A stretch of 64,000 bases of DNA from Maribacter antarcticus DSM 21422 (GTDB lineage: Bacteria > Bacteroidota > Bacteroidia > Flavobacteriales > Flavobacteriaceae). The position numbers and the translations under genes were made by a program. Shown here one piece after another: positions 37,627 to 46,140 of the stretch; position 1 is the first letter of the stretch; every line of letters begins with the position of its first letter. The DNA is taken from positions 202,541 to 266,540 of the forward strand of contig NZ_KK211214.1 of the NCBI RefSeq assembly GCF_000621125.1. The letters run 5' to 3'. The notes beneath the pieces are model-generated. The model had not been told where the DNA came from and did not search any database. It worked only from the letters and a program-made list of their open reading frames with translations.

Positions 37627-37685
37627 TATTTTGATACAAAAATAGTTTTGAATACAATTCAGCTTTTAAATAGTTGAAAAAAATG

Positions 37686-37693
37686 TAAATTTG
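37686..37693 (+). promoter_or_regulatory. Candidate internal -7 box before the second subunit III gene
   Basis: TAAATTTG fits TAnnTTTG and lies 31 bases before the ATG at 37725, within the 98-base gap between the two subunit III genes. No -33 element at a suitable distance. Confidence 0.35.
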
Positions 37694-37724
37694 CTAAGGG
37701 GTCAATAAAACAATAAATCAGTCT

Positions 37725-38702
37725 ATGGATACTACGATTACAACGGGAGAAGAAGAAAACGTTTGGGGTGGTGGCAATAGGCCTTTGGGGGCAAGCTACG
37801 GGAAATTAATGATGTGGTTTTTCCTAGTATCCGATGCTCTTACCTTTTCTGGGTTTTTAGCAGCATACGGCTTCTCAAGGTTTAAGTTTATGGAGACTTG
37901 GCCAATCGCTGATGAGGTATTTACTCACTTTCCTGGTTTTCATGGTGTAGATGCACCTATGTATTATGTTGCATTCATGACATTTGTTCTAATTATGTCA
38001 TCTGTGACTATGGTATTAGCTGTAGATGCAGGTCATAAAATGAAAAAAAATGCCGTTACCTGGTATATGTTCGCTACCATTATTGGAGGTGCTATGTTCG
38101 TGGGATCTCAAGCATGGGAATGGGCGACTTTTATTCAAGGTGATTTTGGTGCTCTGGAGACAAAGGGCGGGAGGATTTTACAATTCGTAGATTCTGATAC
38201 TGGAAAACGAGCTGCAATTGCCGATTTTTCTTCAGTGATTCCTGATGATAGAGTGGAACATGAGAAAAAGAACGGGATTTGGTATTATAATGAAAAAGCG
38301 CTTCCCTCATATTCTATAAATGAAGTGACCCAAGGGTTTCAGGAAAATTTAAATATTGTGATTAGAACAGAAGTTCTAAATGAAGAAGGTGAAAAAACCA
38401 TATTGACTCGAGAAGAGTCATTACAGAAAATTAAAAGCGCTGTTATGGTGGTCGAAGGGGCTAATCTTGTGAGGAATGAGTACGGAAGTAGGTTGTTTGC
38501 AGATTTCTTTTTCTTTATAACTGGTTTTCATGGGTTTCACGTATTTTCTGGGGTAATGATAAACCTTATTATATTTTTTAACGTAGTGATAGGAACCTAT
38601 GAGAAAAGAGGGCATTACGAAATGGTAGAGAAGGTAGGGTTGTACTGGCACTTTGTGGATTTGGTATGGGTATTTGTATTTACTTTTTTCTATTTGGTAT
38701 AG
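37725..38702 (+). CDS. Cytochrome c oxidase subunit III (long paralogue)
   Basis: A 325-residue subunit III with the same helix pattern as its neighbour (LGASYGKLMMWFFLVSDALTF at the start, GLYWHFVDLVWVFVFTFFYL at the end). Between helices three and four it carries a hydrophilic insertion of about 110 residues (about 140-250, from GDFGALETKGGRIL to VEGANLVRNEYGSRL). The insertion contains no recognised metal or heme motif. The two paralogues may together serve one oxidase or be alternative subunits. Confidence 0.88.
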   Translation: MDTTITTGEEENVWGGGNRPLGASYGKLMMWFFLVSDALTFSGFLAAYGFSRFKFMETWPIADEVFTHFPGFHGVDAPMYYVAFMTFVLIMSSVTMVLAVDAGHKMKKNAVTWYMFATIIGGAMFVGSQAWEWATFIQGDFGALETKGGRILQFVDSDTGKRAAIADFSSVIPDDRVEHEKKNGIWYYNEKALPSYSINEVTQGFQENLNIVIRTEVLNEEGEKTILTREESLQKIKSAVMVVEGANLVRNEYGSRLFADFFFFITGFHGFHVFSGVMINLIIFFNVVIGTYEKRGHYEMVEKVGLYWHFVDLVWVFVFTFFYLV

Positions 38703-38781
38703 GTTATAATAGACTAGCATTATAAATAGTATTGGCTAATAGTAATTATTTTAACAACGGAGTTTAAACAGAGCAGTTGAA

Positions 38782-39165
38782 ATGGCAGAGGGACATAAAT
38801 TAGAGATTTTTAGAGGGTTAGTCAAGTTTAAATCCAATACACAAAAGATATGGGGCGTCTTGGCTTTCTTGACCCTGATAACCGTAGTAGAGGTTGCTTT
38901 CGGTATTATCAAACCAGCAATACTAACGGGAACATATATATTGGGAATGAAACTCCTAAATTGGATTTTTATCATACTTACGTTGGTGAAAGCGTATTAT
39001 ATAGCTTGGGATTTCATGCATTTAAGAGATGAGAAAAGTGCGCTGCGAAGAGCCATTGTATGGACGCCTATATTTCTGGTGATGTATTTGGTCTTTATAC
39101 TTCTAGTAGAAGCAGATTATATACACAACATCTATAAAGACGGATTCGTAACTTGGAATTTCTAA
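38782..39165 (+). CDS. Cytochrome c oxidase subunit IV (bacterial type)
   Basis: A 127-residue protein with three predicted membrane helices and the bacterial COX IV-type layout, a short polar N-terminus followed by KIWGVLAFLTLITVVEVAFG and a conserved AYYIAWDFMHLRDEKSALR loop. The family stabilises the oxidase core and has no cofactors. It ends the subunit part of the locus and is followed by a strong hairpin. Confidence 0.88.
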   Translation: MAEGHKLEIFRGLVKFKSNTQKIWGVLAFLTLITVVEVAFGIIKPAILTGTYILGMKLLNWIFIILTLVKAYYIAWDFMHLRDEKSALRRAIVWTPIFLVMYLVFILLVEADYIHNIYKDGFVTWNF

Positions 39166-39182
39166 GATATAATTAACAGAAT

Positions 39183-39210
39183 AAAAAGACGGTTTAATCA
39201 CCGTCTTTTT
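39183..39210. terminator. Intrinsic terminator after the COX IV gene
   Basis: AAAAAGACGGT pairs with ACCGTCTTTTT around a six-base loop, 17 bases after the stop codon, with further Ts downstream. It separates the subunit genes from the assembly genes. Confidence 0.88.
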
Positions 39211-39377
39211 TATTTTTGTATAACTAGGTTTGTGGTAGATTTATGGGAATGACAGAAAAGCGTTGAGAAGGGCCTAATGAATTCAAAAGCGTTTGCTAAA
39301 TAAGGTTTGGGATGCCAAACACTAATAATTTTAGTCCATGCCGATTCGATATGGATCATATTAAAATACGTCAGTAG

Positions 39378-40010
39378 ATGAAAAAGACTTTTGTACTTGT
39401 TGTGTTATTCATACTCCCCATAGTGGCCTACCTTTTTTTTGCTTCTGGGGTAAATAACTTTGGGAAACTATCGGTAGTAACAGAAGGGATTTCGGAACTT
39501 AGTTTTACAGATAGCAACATCAAGTTTGATCAGAAAATTACGATACTAGGGTTTTTGGGATATAACGTGGAAACAAAGAAAGGGAACGCGTTCAATCTAA
39601 ATCAGAAAATATACAAGCGCTTTCACGAGTTTAGCGATTTTCAATTCGTTATGGTGGTCCCATTTGGTACTGAAGATGAGGTAGCCGACTTAAAAGAAGA
39701 GCTTTCCAATCTTGCGGACGTTTCTAAATGGAAGTTTGCTTATGCGGAAGACGAAGCTATCAAAAGCCTGTTCGCAGACCTTAAAACAGACATACAGTTA
39801 GCTGATGACCTAAGTACGCCATATGTATTTATTGTCGATAAGGATAGAAGTCTAAGAGGTCGCACAGATGACGAGAATAAGGGAACTAAATTTGGTTTTA
39901 ACACCAACTCCGTGGCAGATTTAAACAACAAAATGGAGGATGATGTAAAAATTATCCTTGCAGAGTACAGGCTCGCCCTGAAAAAGAATAACGCAAACCG
40001 TTCAAAATAG
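39378..40010 (+). CDS. Membrane-anchored thioredoxin-fold-like protein without cysteines, SCO-like
   Basis: A 210-residue protein with an N-terminal membrane anchor (residues 4-24) and a soluble domain whose order of elements resembles SCO/thioredoxin proteins: FDQKITILGFLGYNV (start of the fold), FSDFQFVMVVPFGTEDEVADL, KWKFAYAEDEAIKSLF, and STPYVFIVDKDRSLRGRTDD. There is no cysteine anywhere in the sequence, so it cannot bind copper or do redox chemistry as SCO does. The next gene is an intact SCO whose GTG start overlaps this stop. A structural helper role in oxidase assembly is my inference from context; the fold assignment needs profile comparison. Confidence 0.65.
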   Translation: MKKTFVLVVLFILPIVAYLFFASGVNNFGKLSVVTEGISELSFTDSNIKFDQKITILGFLGYNVETKKGNAFNLNQKIYKRFHEFSDFQFVMVVPFGTEDEVADLKEELSNLADVSKWKFAYAEDEAIKSLFADLKTDIQLADDLSTPYVFIVDKDRSLRGRTDDENKGTKFGFNTNSVADLNNKMEDDVKIILAEYRLALKKNNANRSK

Positions 40011-40735
40011 TGAATAAGAAATATACATACGTCTGGGTTTCCTTAATTGTGCTCATTTTTGGTATTATAGTGGTTCCAAGAATAGTAGATAGACTTCAAT
40101 CAGGCACTGTGGTCGATATGGATAGGATGAATATAGTACCACAGGAAAAAGGGTTGAGTTATGTTTTGTTGAATAAGGTCAAACGCAAGGTGCCTTCTTT
40201 TCAATTCATAAACCAAGATAGTTTGCTCATTTCAGATAAGGATTATATCGGTAAAGTGTATGTGGTTGAATTCTTTTTTACTTCATGTCCTAGTATTTGT
40301 CCCATTATGACGGAAAACATAGTAACCCTTCAGAATTATTTTAAAGATCAGCCAGACTTTGGTGTGGCCTCGTTTAGCATTACGCCAGATTATGATACGC
40401 CCAAGGTGTTAAAGCAGTATGCAAAAAAATATGGTATTACCGATATAGATTGGCATTTGTTGACCGGCAACAAAGAGGCTGTTTATGATTTAGCAAATAG
40501 TGGTTTTAATATCTTCGCTGCCGAGATGCCAGATTCTCCTGGCGGGTTTGAACATTCTGGTTTGTTTGCATTAGTCGATAGACAAGGATATATACGCTGC
40601 AGGTTAGATAAATTTGGTAACCCGATAGTGTATTACCGAGGAGCAATTACTAGAGAGATGGGAAAGAACGATTATGGCGAGGAAGAACAGATAAGTGTTT
40701 TACAGGAAGATATTCAGAAATTATTACAAGAATAA
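40010..40735 (+). CDS. SCO1/SenC family copper chaperone for cytochrome oxidase
   Basis: Membrane-anchored thioredoxin-fold protein that delivers copper to the CuA site of COX subunit II. The 241 residues include an N-terminal anchor (about 5-24), the copper motif TSCPSICPIM (Cys pair in CPSIC, about 93-97) and the distal histidine in FEHSGLFALVD (about 183-193). It uses GTG at 40010, overlapping the previous stop by one base, and is followed by the DUF420 gene after 1 base. Position in the oxidase assembly cluster supports the role. Confidence 0.94.
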   Translation: MNKKYTYVWVSLIVLIFGIIVVPRIVDRLQSGTVVDMDRMNIVPQEKGLSYVLLNKVKRKVPSFQFINQDSLLISDKDYIGKVYVVEFFFTSCPSICPIMTENIVTLQNYFKDQPDFGVASFSITPDYDTPKVLKQYAKKYGITDIDWHLLTGNKEAVYDLANSGFNIFAAEMPDSPGGFEHSGLFALVDRQGYIRCRLDKFGNPIVYYRGAITREMGKNDYGEEEQISVLQEDIQKLLQE

Positions 40736-40736
40736 T

Positions 40737-41270
40737 ATGGAGGTAAGCAGTGTAAAAGAGAAACGATTTAATAGATTGATTACCGCAGTATCTATTGTGA
40801 TACCTGTTGTAGTAGCTTTTCTTTTTGGAGTGAAGATACCCAATGTAGAACCCCTTTCCTTTTTACCACCTATTTATGCTAGTACAAACGGGTTAACCGC
40901 ATTTTTATTGATTGTTGCGGTAATAGCCATAAAAAAGGGAAACCGGAGGCTACATCAAAACGTAATGACCTTAAACATTGCCTTAGGGCTATTGTTTTTG
41001 ATTATGTACATCGCGTATCACATGACTACGGATTCTACCTCCTACGGTGGGGTGGGGATTGTGCGTTATGTGTATTATTTTATATTAATTACGCATATAG
41101 TGTTATCCATTGCTATTGTTCCATTAGTTTTAAGAACCTATGCTAAGGCATATTTGAAAGATTATAAAGGACATAGGGCATTGGCGAAATATACATTCCC
41201 GATATGGCTTTATGTAGCCGTTACTGGGGTCATTGTTTATTTAATGATTTCACCTTATTATATCCATTAA
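40737..41270 (+). CDS. DUF420 membrane protein (CtaM/YozB family), oxidase maturation
   Basis: A 177-residue membrane protein with about five helices. HQNVMTLNIALG, IAYHMTTDSTSYGG and HRALAKYTFPIWLYVAVTGV fit DUF420, whose member CtaM (YozB) is required for maturation of heme A-containing oxidases in Firmicutes. The ATG at 40737 is preferred over an upstream in-frame TTG at 40695 inside the SCO gene. The histidines in HQN, YHMT and GHRALAK could coordinate metal or heme, by analogy only. Confidence 0.87.
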   Translation: MEVSSVKEKRFNRLITAVSIVIPVVVAFLFGVKIPNVEPLSFLPPIYASTNGLTAFLLIVAVIAIKKGNRRLHQNVMTLNIALGLLFLIMYIAYHMTTDSTSYGGVGIVRYVYYFILITHIVLSIAIVPLVLRTYAKAYLKDYKGHRALAKYTFPIWLYVAVTGVIVYLMISPYYIH

Positions 41271-41272
41271 AT

Positions 41273-41488
41273 ATGCGAATAACCTTTGTTTTAATAGCAT
41301 TTGTTTTAGTTTTTTTACGTCCTGAAACCATGGAGGCGCAATGTGCTATGTGTAGGGCTGTTTTAGAAAGTGAAGGGTCTGGGAGAACGGCAGAAGGCAT
41401 CAATAATGGTATTGTTTACTTGATGGCAATCCCCTACGTTTTAGTGGCGGGCCTCTTTTATTTTATCTATCGTAAAATGAGGTCTTAA
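41273..41488 (+). CDS. Small exported/membrane protein with CAMC motif in the oxidase assembly cluster
   Basis: A 71-residue protein: N-terminal signal-like helix (1-23, ending METMEAQ-like), a short soluble loop with Cys24 and Cys27 (QCAMCRAVLESEG), and a C-terminal membrane helix (about 47-66). It starts 2 bases after the DUF420 stop. I do not recognise a named family. A CxMC pair in a periplasmic loop beside SCO and DUF420 would suit copper or thiol handling for CuA/CuB assembly, but this is inference. The ATG at 41273 is chosen over an upstream start at 41204 because it begins the hydrophobic signal. Confidence 0.7.
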   Translation: MRITFVLIAFVLVFLRPETMEAQCAMCRAVLESEGSGRTAEGINNGIVYLMAIPYVLVAGLFYFIYRKMRS

Positions 41489-41604
41489 CATAATTTTATA
41501 GATTTAACATTTTTTTTTATTTGATTGTGTAACATTGTGACGGATATATAGTCTTATCCATGTGCGATACGAGTATTGCGCTCATCAATCAAAAACCAAT
41601 CAGC

Positions 41605-42852
41605 ATGTTCGATTTAGAACGATGGCAAGAAATTTTCGACACTATTCGAAAAAATAAATTGCGAACTTTCCTTACCGGTCTTTCCGTAGCATCGGGTATA
41701 TTCATCTTAGTAATTTTACTGGGTTTTGGCCAAGGCATGCAAAATGGCGTGGCAAAGGAGTTTGAACAGGATGCTTCAACAAGCGTGTGGGTATGGCCGG
41801 GAGTAACAACCAAGCAATATAAGGGTCTTAATCCAGGAAGGCGTATTCAACTGCGTAATGAAAACTACGATTTTGCAGCTAGACTCCTAGAAGATGAAAT
41901 AGAAAACAAATCGCCACGATATTTTGTTCGTAACGCTTCCGTTAATTACGGGAAGGAATCATTGGCATATGGAGTTCAAGGAGTATCTCATCAATTTCAG
42001 TTTATAGAGAACGCATATATGTCTCATGGGCGTTTTCTTAATCATAGCGATGAAGTACATACCGCAAAGGTTGCGGTTATAGGCAATAAGATAAAACGGG
42101 ATGTCTTTAAAGATACGCTAAGTCCGGTTGGTCAATTTTTAAAGATTTCAGGAATACTGTTTAAGATTGTAGGGGTGTATGGCGATATTGGTGGGGAACG
42201 GGAAGAAGAACGTATATTCATACCCATTACAACCGCACAAAAAGTCTTTAACGGTGCGGATTACATCAACAATATGAGTTTTACATTGCCGCCAGCCGAA
42301 AACTTTGACGCCGCCGTGGAACAATCCATAAAGTTTCGCAACAAAATTGAATCTTATTTAAAGCAGGTTCATAAGGTAGCCCCGGATGACACTAGCGCCA
42401 TACAGGTCTTTAATCCAATGGAACAGGCAAAGCGTTTTTATAATTTGGGCTTGGGTATAAATTTGTTTTTTTGGTTCGTAGGTATCTGCACGATTATAGC
42501 TGGTGTGGTTGGGGTAAGTAATATCATGTTAATTGTCGTAAAGGAAAGAACCCGTGAAATTGGGATACGAAAAGCCTTGGGTGCCAAACCATGGTCCGTT
42601 ATAGGCATGATTTTGCACGAGTCAGTTTTTATTACTGCAATAGCTGGTTTTACCGGGTTAATTTTTAGCATGAGCCTACTTGAAATAATTGGACCGCATA
42701 TAGAAATCGATTACATAGTAAACCCTTCTGTGAATTTTAATGTGGCTTTGGCAACCGTATTTGTATTGATTTTTGCCGGTGCCGTCGCAGGTTTTTTCCC
42801 TGCTTGGCGAGCTGCCCGTATTCATGTCATAGATGCCTTAAAAGATGAGTAA
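41605..42852 (+). CDS. MacB/FtsX-type ABC transporter permease (first of four)
   Basis: A 415-residue permease with the MacB plan: N-terminal membrane helix (about 20-42) preceded by MFDLERWQEIFDTIRKNKLRTFLTG, a large periplasmic domain (about 45-280) and three C-terminal helices in the FtsX domain, with SNIMLIVVKERTREIGIRKALGA (about 307-329). Such permeases pair with one ATPase, a periplasmic adaptor and TolC to drive drug, peptide or lipoprotein export. An upstream in-frame ATG (41560) would add 15 residues, but 41605 aligns with the starts of the three paralogues. First gene of the efflux cluster. Confidence 0.9.
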   Translation: MFDLERWQEIFDTIRKNKLRTFLTGLSVASGIFILVILLGFGQGMQNGVAKEFEQDASTSVWVWPGVTTKQYKGLNPGRRIQLRNENYDFAARLLEDEIENKSPRYFVRNASVNYGKESLAYGVQGVSHQFQFIENAYMSHGRFLNHSDEVHTAKVAVIGNKIKRDVFKDTLSPVGQFLKISGILFKIVGVYGDIGGEREEERIFIPITTAQKVFNGADYINNMSFTLPPAENFDAAVEQSIKFRNKIESYLKQVHKVAPDDTSAIQVFNPMEQAKRFYNLGLGINLFFWFVGICTIIAGVVGVSNIMLIVVKERTREIGIRKALGAKPWSVIGMILHESVFITAIAGFTGLIFSMSLLEIIGPHIEIDYIVNPSVNFNVALATVFVLIFAGAVAGFFPAWRAARIHVIDALKDE

Positions 42853-42920
42853 GTATTTGGTGCTCCTAACTAGTACAGTGCTGTTTAGTGTTTCCCGAAA
42901 AAGAAGTTTAAAAGCAAAGA

Positions 42921-44180
42921 ATGTTCAATAAAGATCGTTGGCAAGAAATTATAGAGGTATTGTCTACAAATGTGTTCAGAACCTTGGCAACCGCTTTTGG
43001 TGTAGGTTGGGGTATCTTTATCCTTATTATCCTGCTAGCTGCTGGTAAGGGTTTGGAGAATGGTATACGAGCAGATTTTGGAGATATCGCTACTAATACC
43101 ATGTTCATGTGGTCGAGGAATACGACTAAACCTTATAAAGGATTGCCTAAGGGAAGGAATTATCGTTTTAAACTAGAAGACGTAATGGCTATCAATGAAC
43201 GTGTCCCCGGTCTTCGATTTATTTCCCCAAGAAACCAGTTGGGAGGTTTTGGAGGAGCAAATAATGTCATAAGAGGTCTAAATGCAGGAGCTTTCAACGT
43301 CTATGGGGATTATCCGGAGATTATTAAGCAAGAACCCATGACCATCACCTCAGGGAGGTTTGTGAACCAGAACGATATAAATAACAATAGGAAAGTAGCC
43401 GTAATAGGCGACGGAGTTAAGAACGAACTCTATGATAAGGGAGAGGATATCTTAGGGTCTTACATCAAGATTCAAGGGGTTAATTTTATGGTGGTCGGAA
43501 GCTATAAAAAGAAAAATAACAATGGGGATGGAGAAGAAGGACAAAAGGAAATATTTGTTCCTTTTACAGCATTTTCACAAGCTTTTAATATGGGTAATGA
43601 TGTGGGTTGGATGGCCATTACGGCAAACGATGGCTACTCTATTTCAAGCATGAAAGAAAATATTGTCAACGTGGTGAAGGAGAATAGGACTATTCATCCA
43701 GCTGATGAACGCGCAGTTGGCTATTTTGATTTGTACGAACAATTTAACAGGGTAGAATCCCTTTTTGGTGCTTTGCGCTGGGTGGCCTATTTTGTTGGGG
43801 TTCTGGTGTTGTTATCCGGTATTATCGGTGTAAGCAATATCATGTTGATTGTTATAAAAGAACGTACTAAGGAAATAGGTATTAGAAGAGCCTTGGGCGA
43901 AGACCCATGGTCTATAAAGAAACAGATATTAATGGAATCTATTTTTTTGACGATTATGTCAGGAATGGCGGGTATTATATTTGGCGCAGCGGTTATTTAT
44001 GGCATCAATGCGATTTTGGATGCTGTTGGGCCGGTGGATATGTTCGTGAACCCAAGTGTGAGCTTAAGCGTAGTGGTAGGAGCCTTGGGTATTTTGATTA
44101 TATCCGGCTTATTAGCAGGTTTCATACCTGCACAGAGTGCCATTAAAGTAAGACCAATAGAAGCGTTAAGGACAGAGTAA
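42921..44180 (+). CDS. MacB/FtsX-type ABC transporter permease (second of four)
   Basis: A 419-residue paralogue of the preceding gene with the same plan: RWQEIIEVLSTNVFRTLATAFG at the N-terminus, periplasmic domain, and C-terminal FtsX helices with SNIMLIVIKERTKEIGIRRALGEDP. An insertion with KKKNNNGDGEEGQKE lies within the periplasmic domain. It is followed after 35 bases by the first adaptor. The two permeases could form a heterodimer, in contrast to homodimeric MacB (inference). Confidence 0.9.
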   Translation: MFNKDRWQEIIEVLSTNVFRTLATAFGVGWGIFILIILLAAGKGLENGIRADFGDIATNTMFMWSRNTTKPYKGLPKGRNYRFKLEDVMAINERVPGLRFISPRNQLGGFGGANNVIRGLNAGAFNVYGDYPEIIKQEPMTITSGRFVNQNDINNNRKVAVIGDGVKNELYDKGEDILGSYIKIQGVNFMVVGSYKKKNNNGDGEEGQKEIFVPFTAFSQAFNMGNDVGWMAITANDGYSISSMKENIVNVVKENRTIHPADERAVGYFDLYEQFNRVESLFGALRWVAYFVGVLVLLSGIIGVSNIMLIVIKERTKEIGIRRALGEDPWSIKKQILMESIFLTIMSGMAGIIFGAAVIYGINAILDAVGPVDMFVNPSVSLSVVVGALGILIISGLLAGFIPAQSAIKVRPIEALRTE

Positions 44181-44215
44181 CAACATCAATCATAAAAGAA
44201 AAGCAACCTAACAAA

Positions 44216-45331
44216 ATGAAGAAATCGGTAACCATTATCATCCTATTAGTAATTGTATTGGCCTTTGGTGGGTCTATGTACTATTTGTATCAAAAAAATG
44301 CTGAAAACCCAGTAGTATATGAAACTGATGTGCCATCTAAACAAACGATTATAAAGAAGACCATGGCCACGGGTAGTATCCTGCCCTTAGAAGAGGTGCT
44401 TATAAAACCTAATATTTCTGGTGTCATCGAAGAAATATACGTGGAAGGAGGTGATTTTGTGAAGTCGGGCGATTTACTCTGCAAGATAAAAGTAGTTCCT
44501 AATCTGAATGCCTTGAACGATGCAAGGAACACTATTGACGGGGCTAAAATTGGTGTGGACGATCAAGTGCGTAACTTAAAGCGGCAAAAAGTACTCTTTG
44601 AAAAAGGGGTAATTTCCCAAGTAGATTTGGAACGCGCACAAGTATCTCATGATCAGGCCAAACAATCCTATACAGCCGCAAGAAAAAGATATGATATTGT
44701 AAAAACTGGTACCACCGCTGGTTTTGGGAAGGAAGCAAATACCCTGATTAGGGCAACGGTGAGCGGGATGGTGTTGGATGTGCCAGTCGAGGTTGGTAAC
44801 CAGGTGATTGAAGCTAATAATTTTAATGAGGGCACTACGATAGCTGCCATTGCGGATGTAGAGCGTATGATTTTTGAAGGCAAAATTGACGAATCCGAAG
44901 TAGGTAAGATAAAGGAAGATTTACCCTTACAAATAACGGTAGGAGCTTTGGAAAATATTATTTTTAATGCGGTGCTGGATTATATTGCACCAAAGGGCAA
45001 AGAAGAGAATGGGGCCATACAGTTTGAAATTAAAGGGACCTTGCAAAAACAGGATTCGATATTTATCCGTGCAGGACTAAGTGCTAATGCCTCTATCATA
45101 TTGGCTAAGGCTGATAGTGTTTTAGCAGTAAAGGAAGCCTTGGTCCAGTTTGATGTTAAAACAAAAAAACCCTTTGTGGAAATTGAGACGGGAGAACAGG
45201 AATTTGAACGTAGAGATATTGAAATCGGAATTAGTGACGGCATTCATGTAGAAATAAAATCAGGCATTGTTGAAGGGGATAAAATAAAGGTCTGGAATGA
45301 AGTGAAACCAGATGAATTTGCTCAGAATTAA
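44216..45331 (+). CDS. Periplasmic efflux adaptor (HlyD/MacA family, first copy)
   Basis: A 371-residue membrane-fusion protein anchored by an N-terminal helix (about 5-25). The lipoyl-like domain begins ISGVIEEIYVEGGDFVKSGD (about 68-87), followed by a coiled-coil hairpin (about 98-165) and beta-barrel parts including EANNFNEGTTIAAIAD and IFEGKIDESEVGKI. It links the permease to TolC. The second adaptor at 48.7 kb is clearly a paralogue (shared ANNFN-GTTIA and MIFEGK-DE-EVGK). It ends 25 bases before a possible internal promoter. Confidence 0.9.
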   Translation: MKKSVTIIILLVIVLAFGGSMYYLYQKNAENPVVYETDVPSKQTIIKKTMATGSILPLEEVLIKPNISGVIEEIYVEGGDFVKSGDLLCKIKVVPNLNALNDARNTIDGAKIGVDDQVRNLKRQKVLFEKGVISQVDLERAQVSHDQAKQSYTAARKRYDIVKTGTTAGFGKEANTLIRATVSGMVLDVPVEVGNQVIEANNFNEGTTIAAIADVERMIFEGKIDESEVGKIKEDLPLQITVGALENIIFNAVLDYIAPKGKEENGAIQFEIKGTLQKQDSIFIRAGLSANASIILAKADSVLAVKEALVQFDVKTKKPFVEIETGEQEFERRDIEIGISDGIHVEIKSGIVEGDKIKVWNEVKPDEFAQN

Positions 45332-45355
45332 AAAAAAATTAAAAAAAATTGAAGC

Positions 45356-45363
45356 TATTTTTG
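45356..45363 (+). promoter_or_regulatory. Candidate internal -7 box before the ABC ATPase
   Basis: TATTTTTG matches TAnnTTTG exactly in the 107-base gap between the adaptor and the ATPase, 75 bases before the ATG. An A-rich run precedes it; no TTTG at -33. Confidence 0.4.
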
Positions 45364-45438
45364 TAACATTCTTAATGGTTTGATGTCCTATTGATAGATG
45401 TCTTTTTTAAAAGCTTCCAAACAACAAAGAGAATTAAT

Positions 45439-46140
45439 ATGATAGAAATTAAAGATCTACACAAATCCTATAAAATGGGCAGCAATTCATTGCATGTACT
45501 AAAAGGAATAAATTTCTCAGTAGAAGAAGGAGAATTGGTTGCCATTATGGGCTCCTCCGGTTCAGGGAAATCCACTTTGTTAAATATTCTGGGTATGCTT
45601 GACGAATTGGATGAGGGGTCTTATACCTTGGACAACGTTGCTATCAAAAATCTTAATGAAACTAAGGCTGCTCAGTATCGTAACAAGTTTTTAGGGTTTG
45701 TATTCCAGTCTTTTAATCTGATTAACTATAAAAGTGCTGTGGAAAATGTAGCCTTGCCTTTGTATTATCAACGTGTAGGCAGAAAGGAACGACAGGAAAA
45801 GGCCTTAAAATATTTGGAGCAAGTGGGACTTAAAGAATGGGCGACACACTTGCCGAGTGAGCTTTCTGGTGGTCAGAAGCAACGTGTGGCTATAGCAAGA
45901 GCCATGGCAGCAGAGCCAAAAGTACTTTTGGCAGATGAGCCAACAGGTGCCTTGGATAGTACTACCTCCTATGAGGTCATGGATTTGATACAGAAGATTA
46001 ATGACGCCGGGAATACTATTCTCGTAGTAACTCATGAAGAGGATATTGCCCAGATGTGCAAGCGAATCGTGCATTTAAAGGATGGCGTAATTGTCGAGGA
46101 TAAAAAAGTGGAACAAGTAAGAGCCTCCCAATATGTTTAG
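45439..46140 (+). CDS. ABC transporter ATP-binding protein (MacB/LolD type)
   Basis: The only ATPase of the cluster, 233 residues. Walker A GSSGSGKST (38-46), Q-loop FVFQSFNLI, signature LSGGQKQR (142-149), Walker B LLADEP with Asp166-Glu167, and the H-loop VVTHEED. The type is that of LolD/MacB ATPases. The ATG at 45439 is chosen over an upstream TTG start at 45391. It overlaps the third permease by 8 bases. It presumably energises all four permeases here, unless another ATPase elsewhere serves some of them. Confidence 0.95.
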   Translation: MIEIKDLHKSYKMGSNSLHVLKGINFSVEEGELVAIMGSSGSGKSTLLNILGMLDELDEGSYTLDNVAIKNLNETKAAQYRNKFLGFVFQSFNLINYKSAVENVALPLYYQRVGRKERQEKALKYLEQVGLKEWATHLPSELSGGQKQRVAIARAMAAEPKVLLADEPTGALDSTTSYEVMDLIQKINDAGNTILVVTHEEDIAQMCKRIVHLKDGVIVEDKKVEQVRASQYV

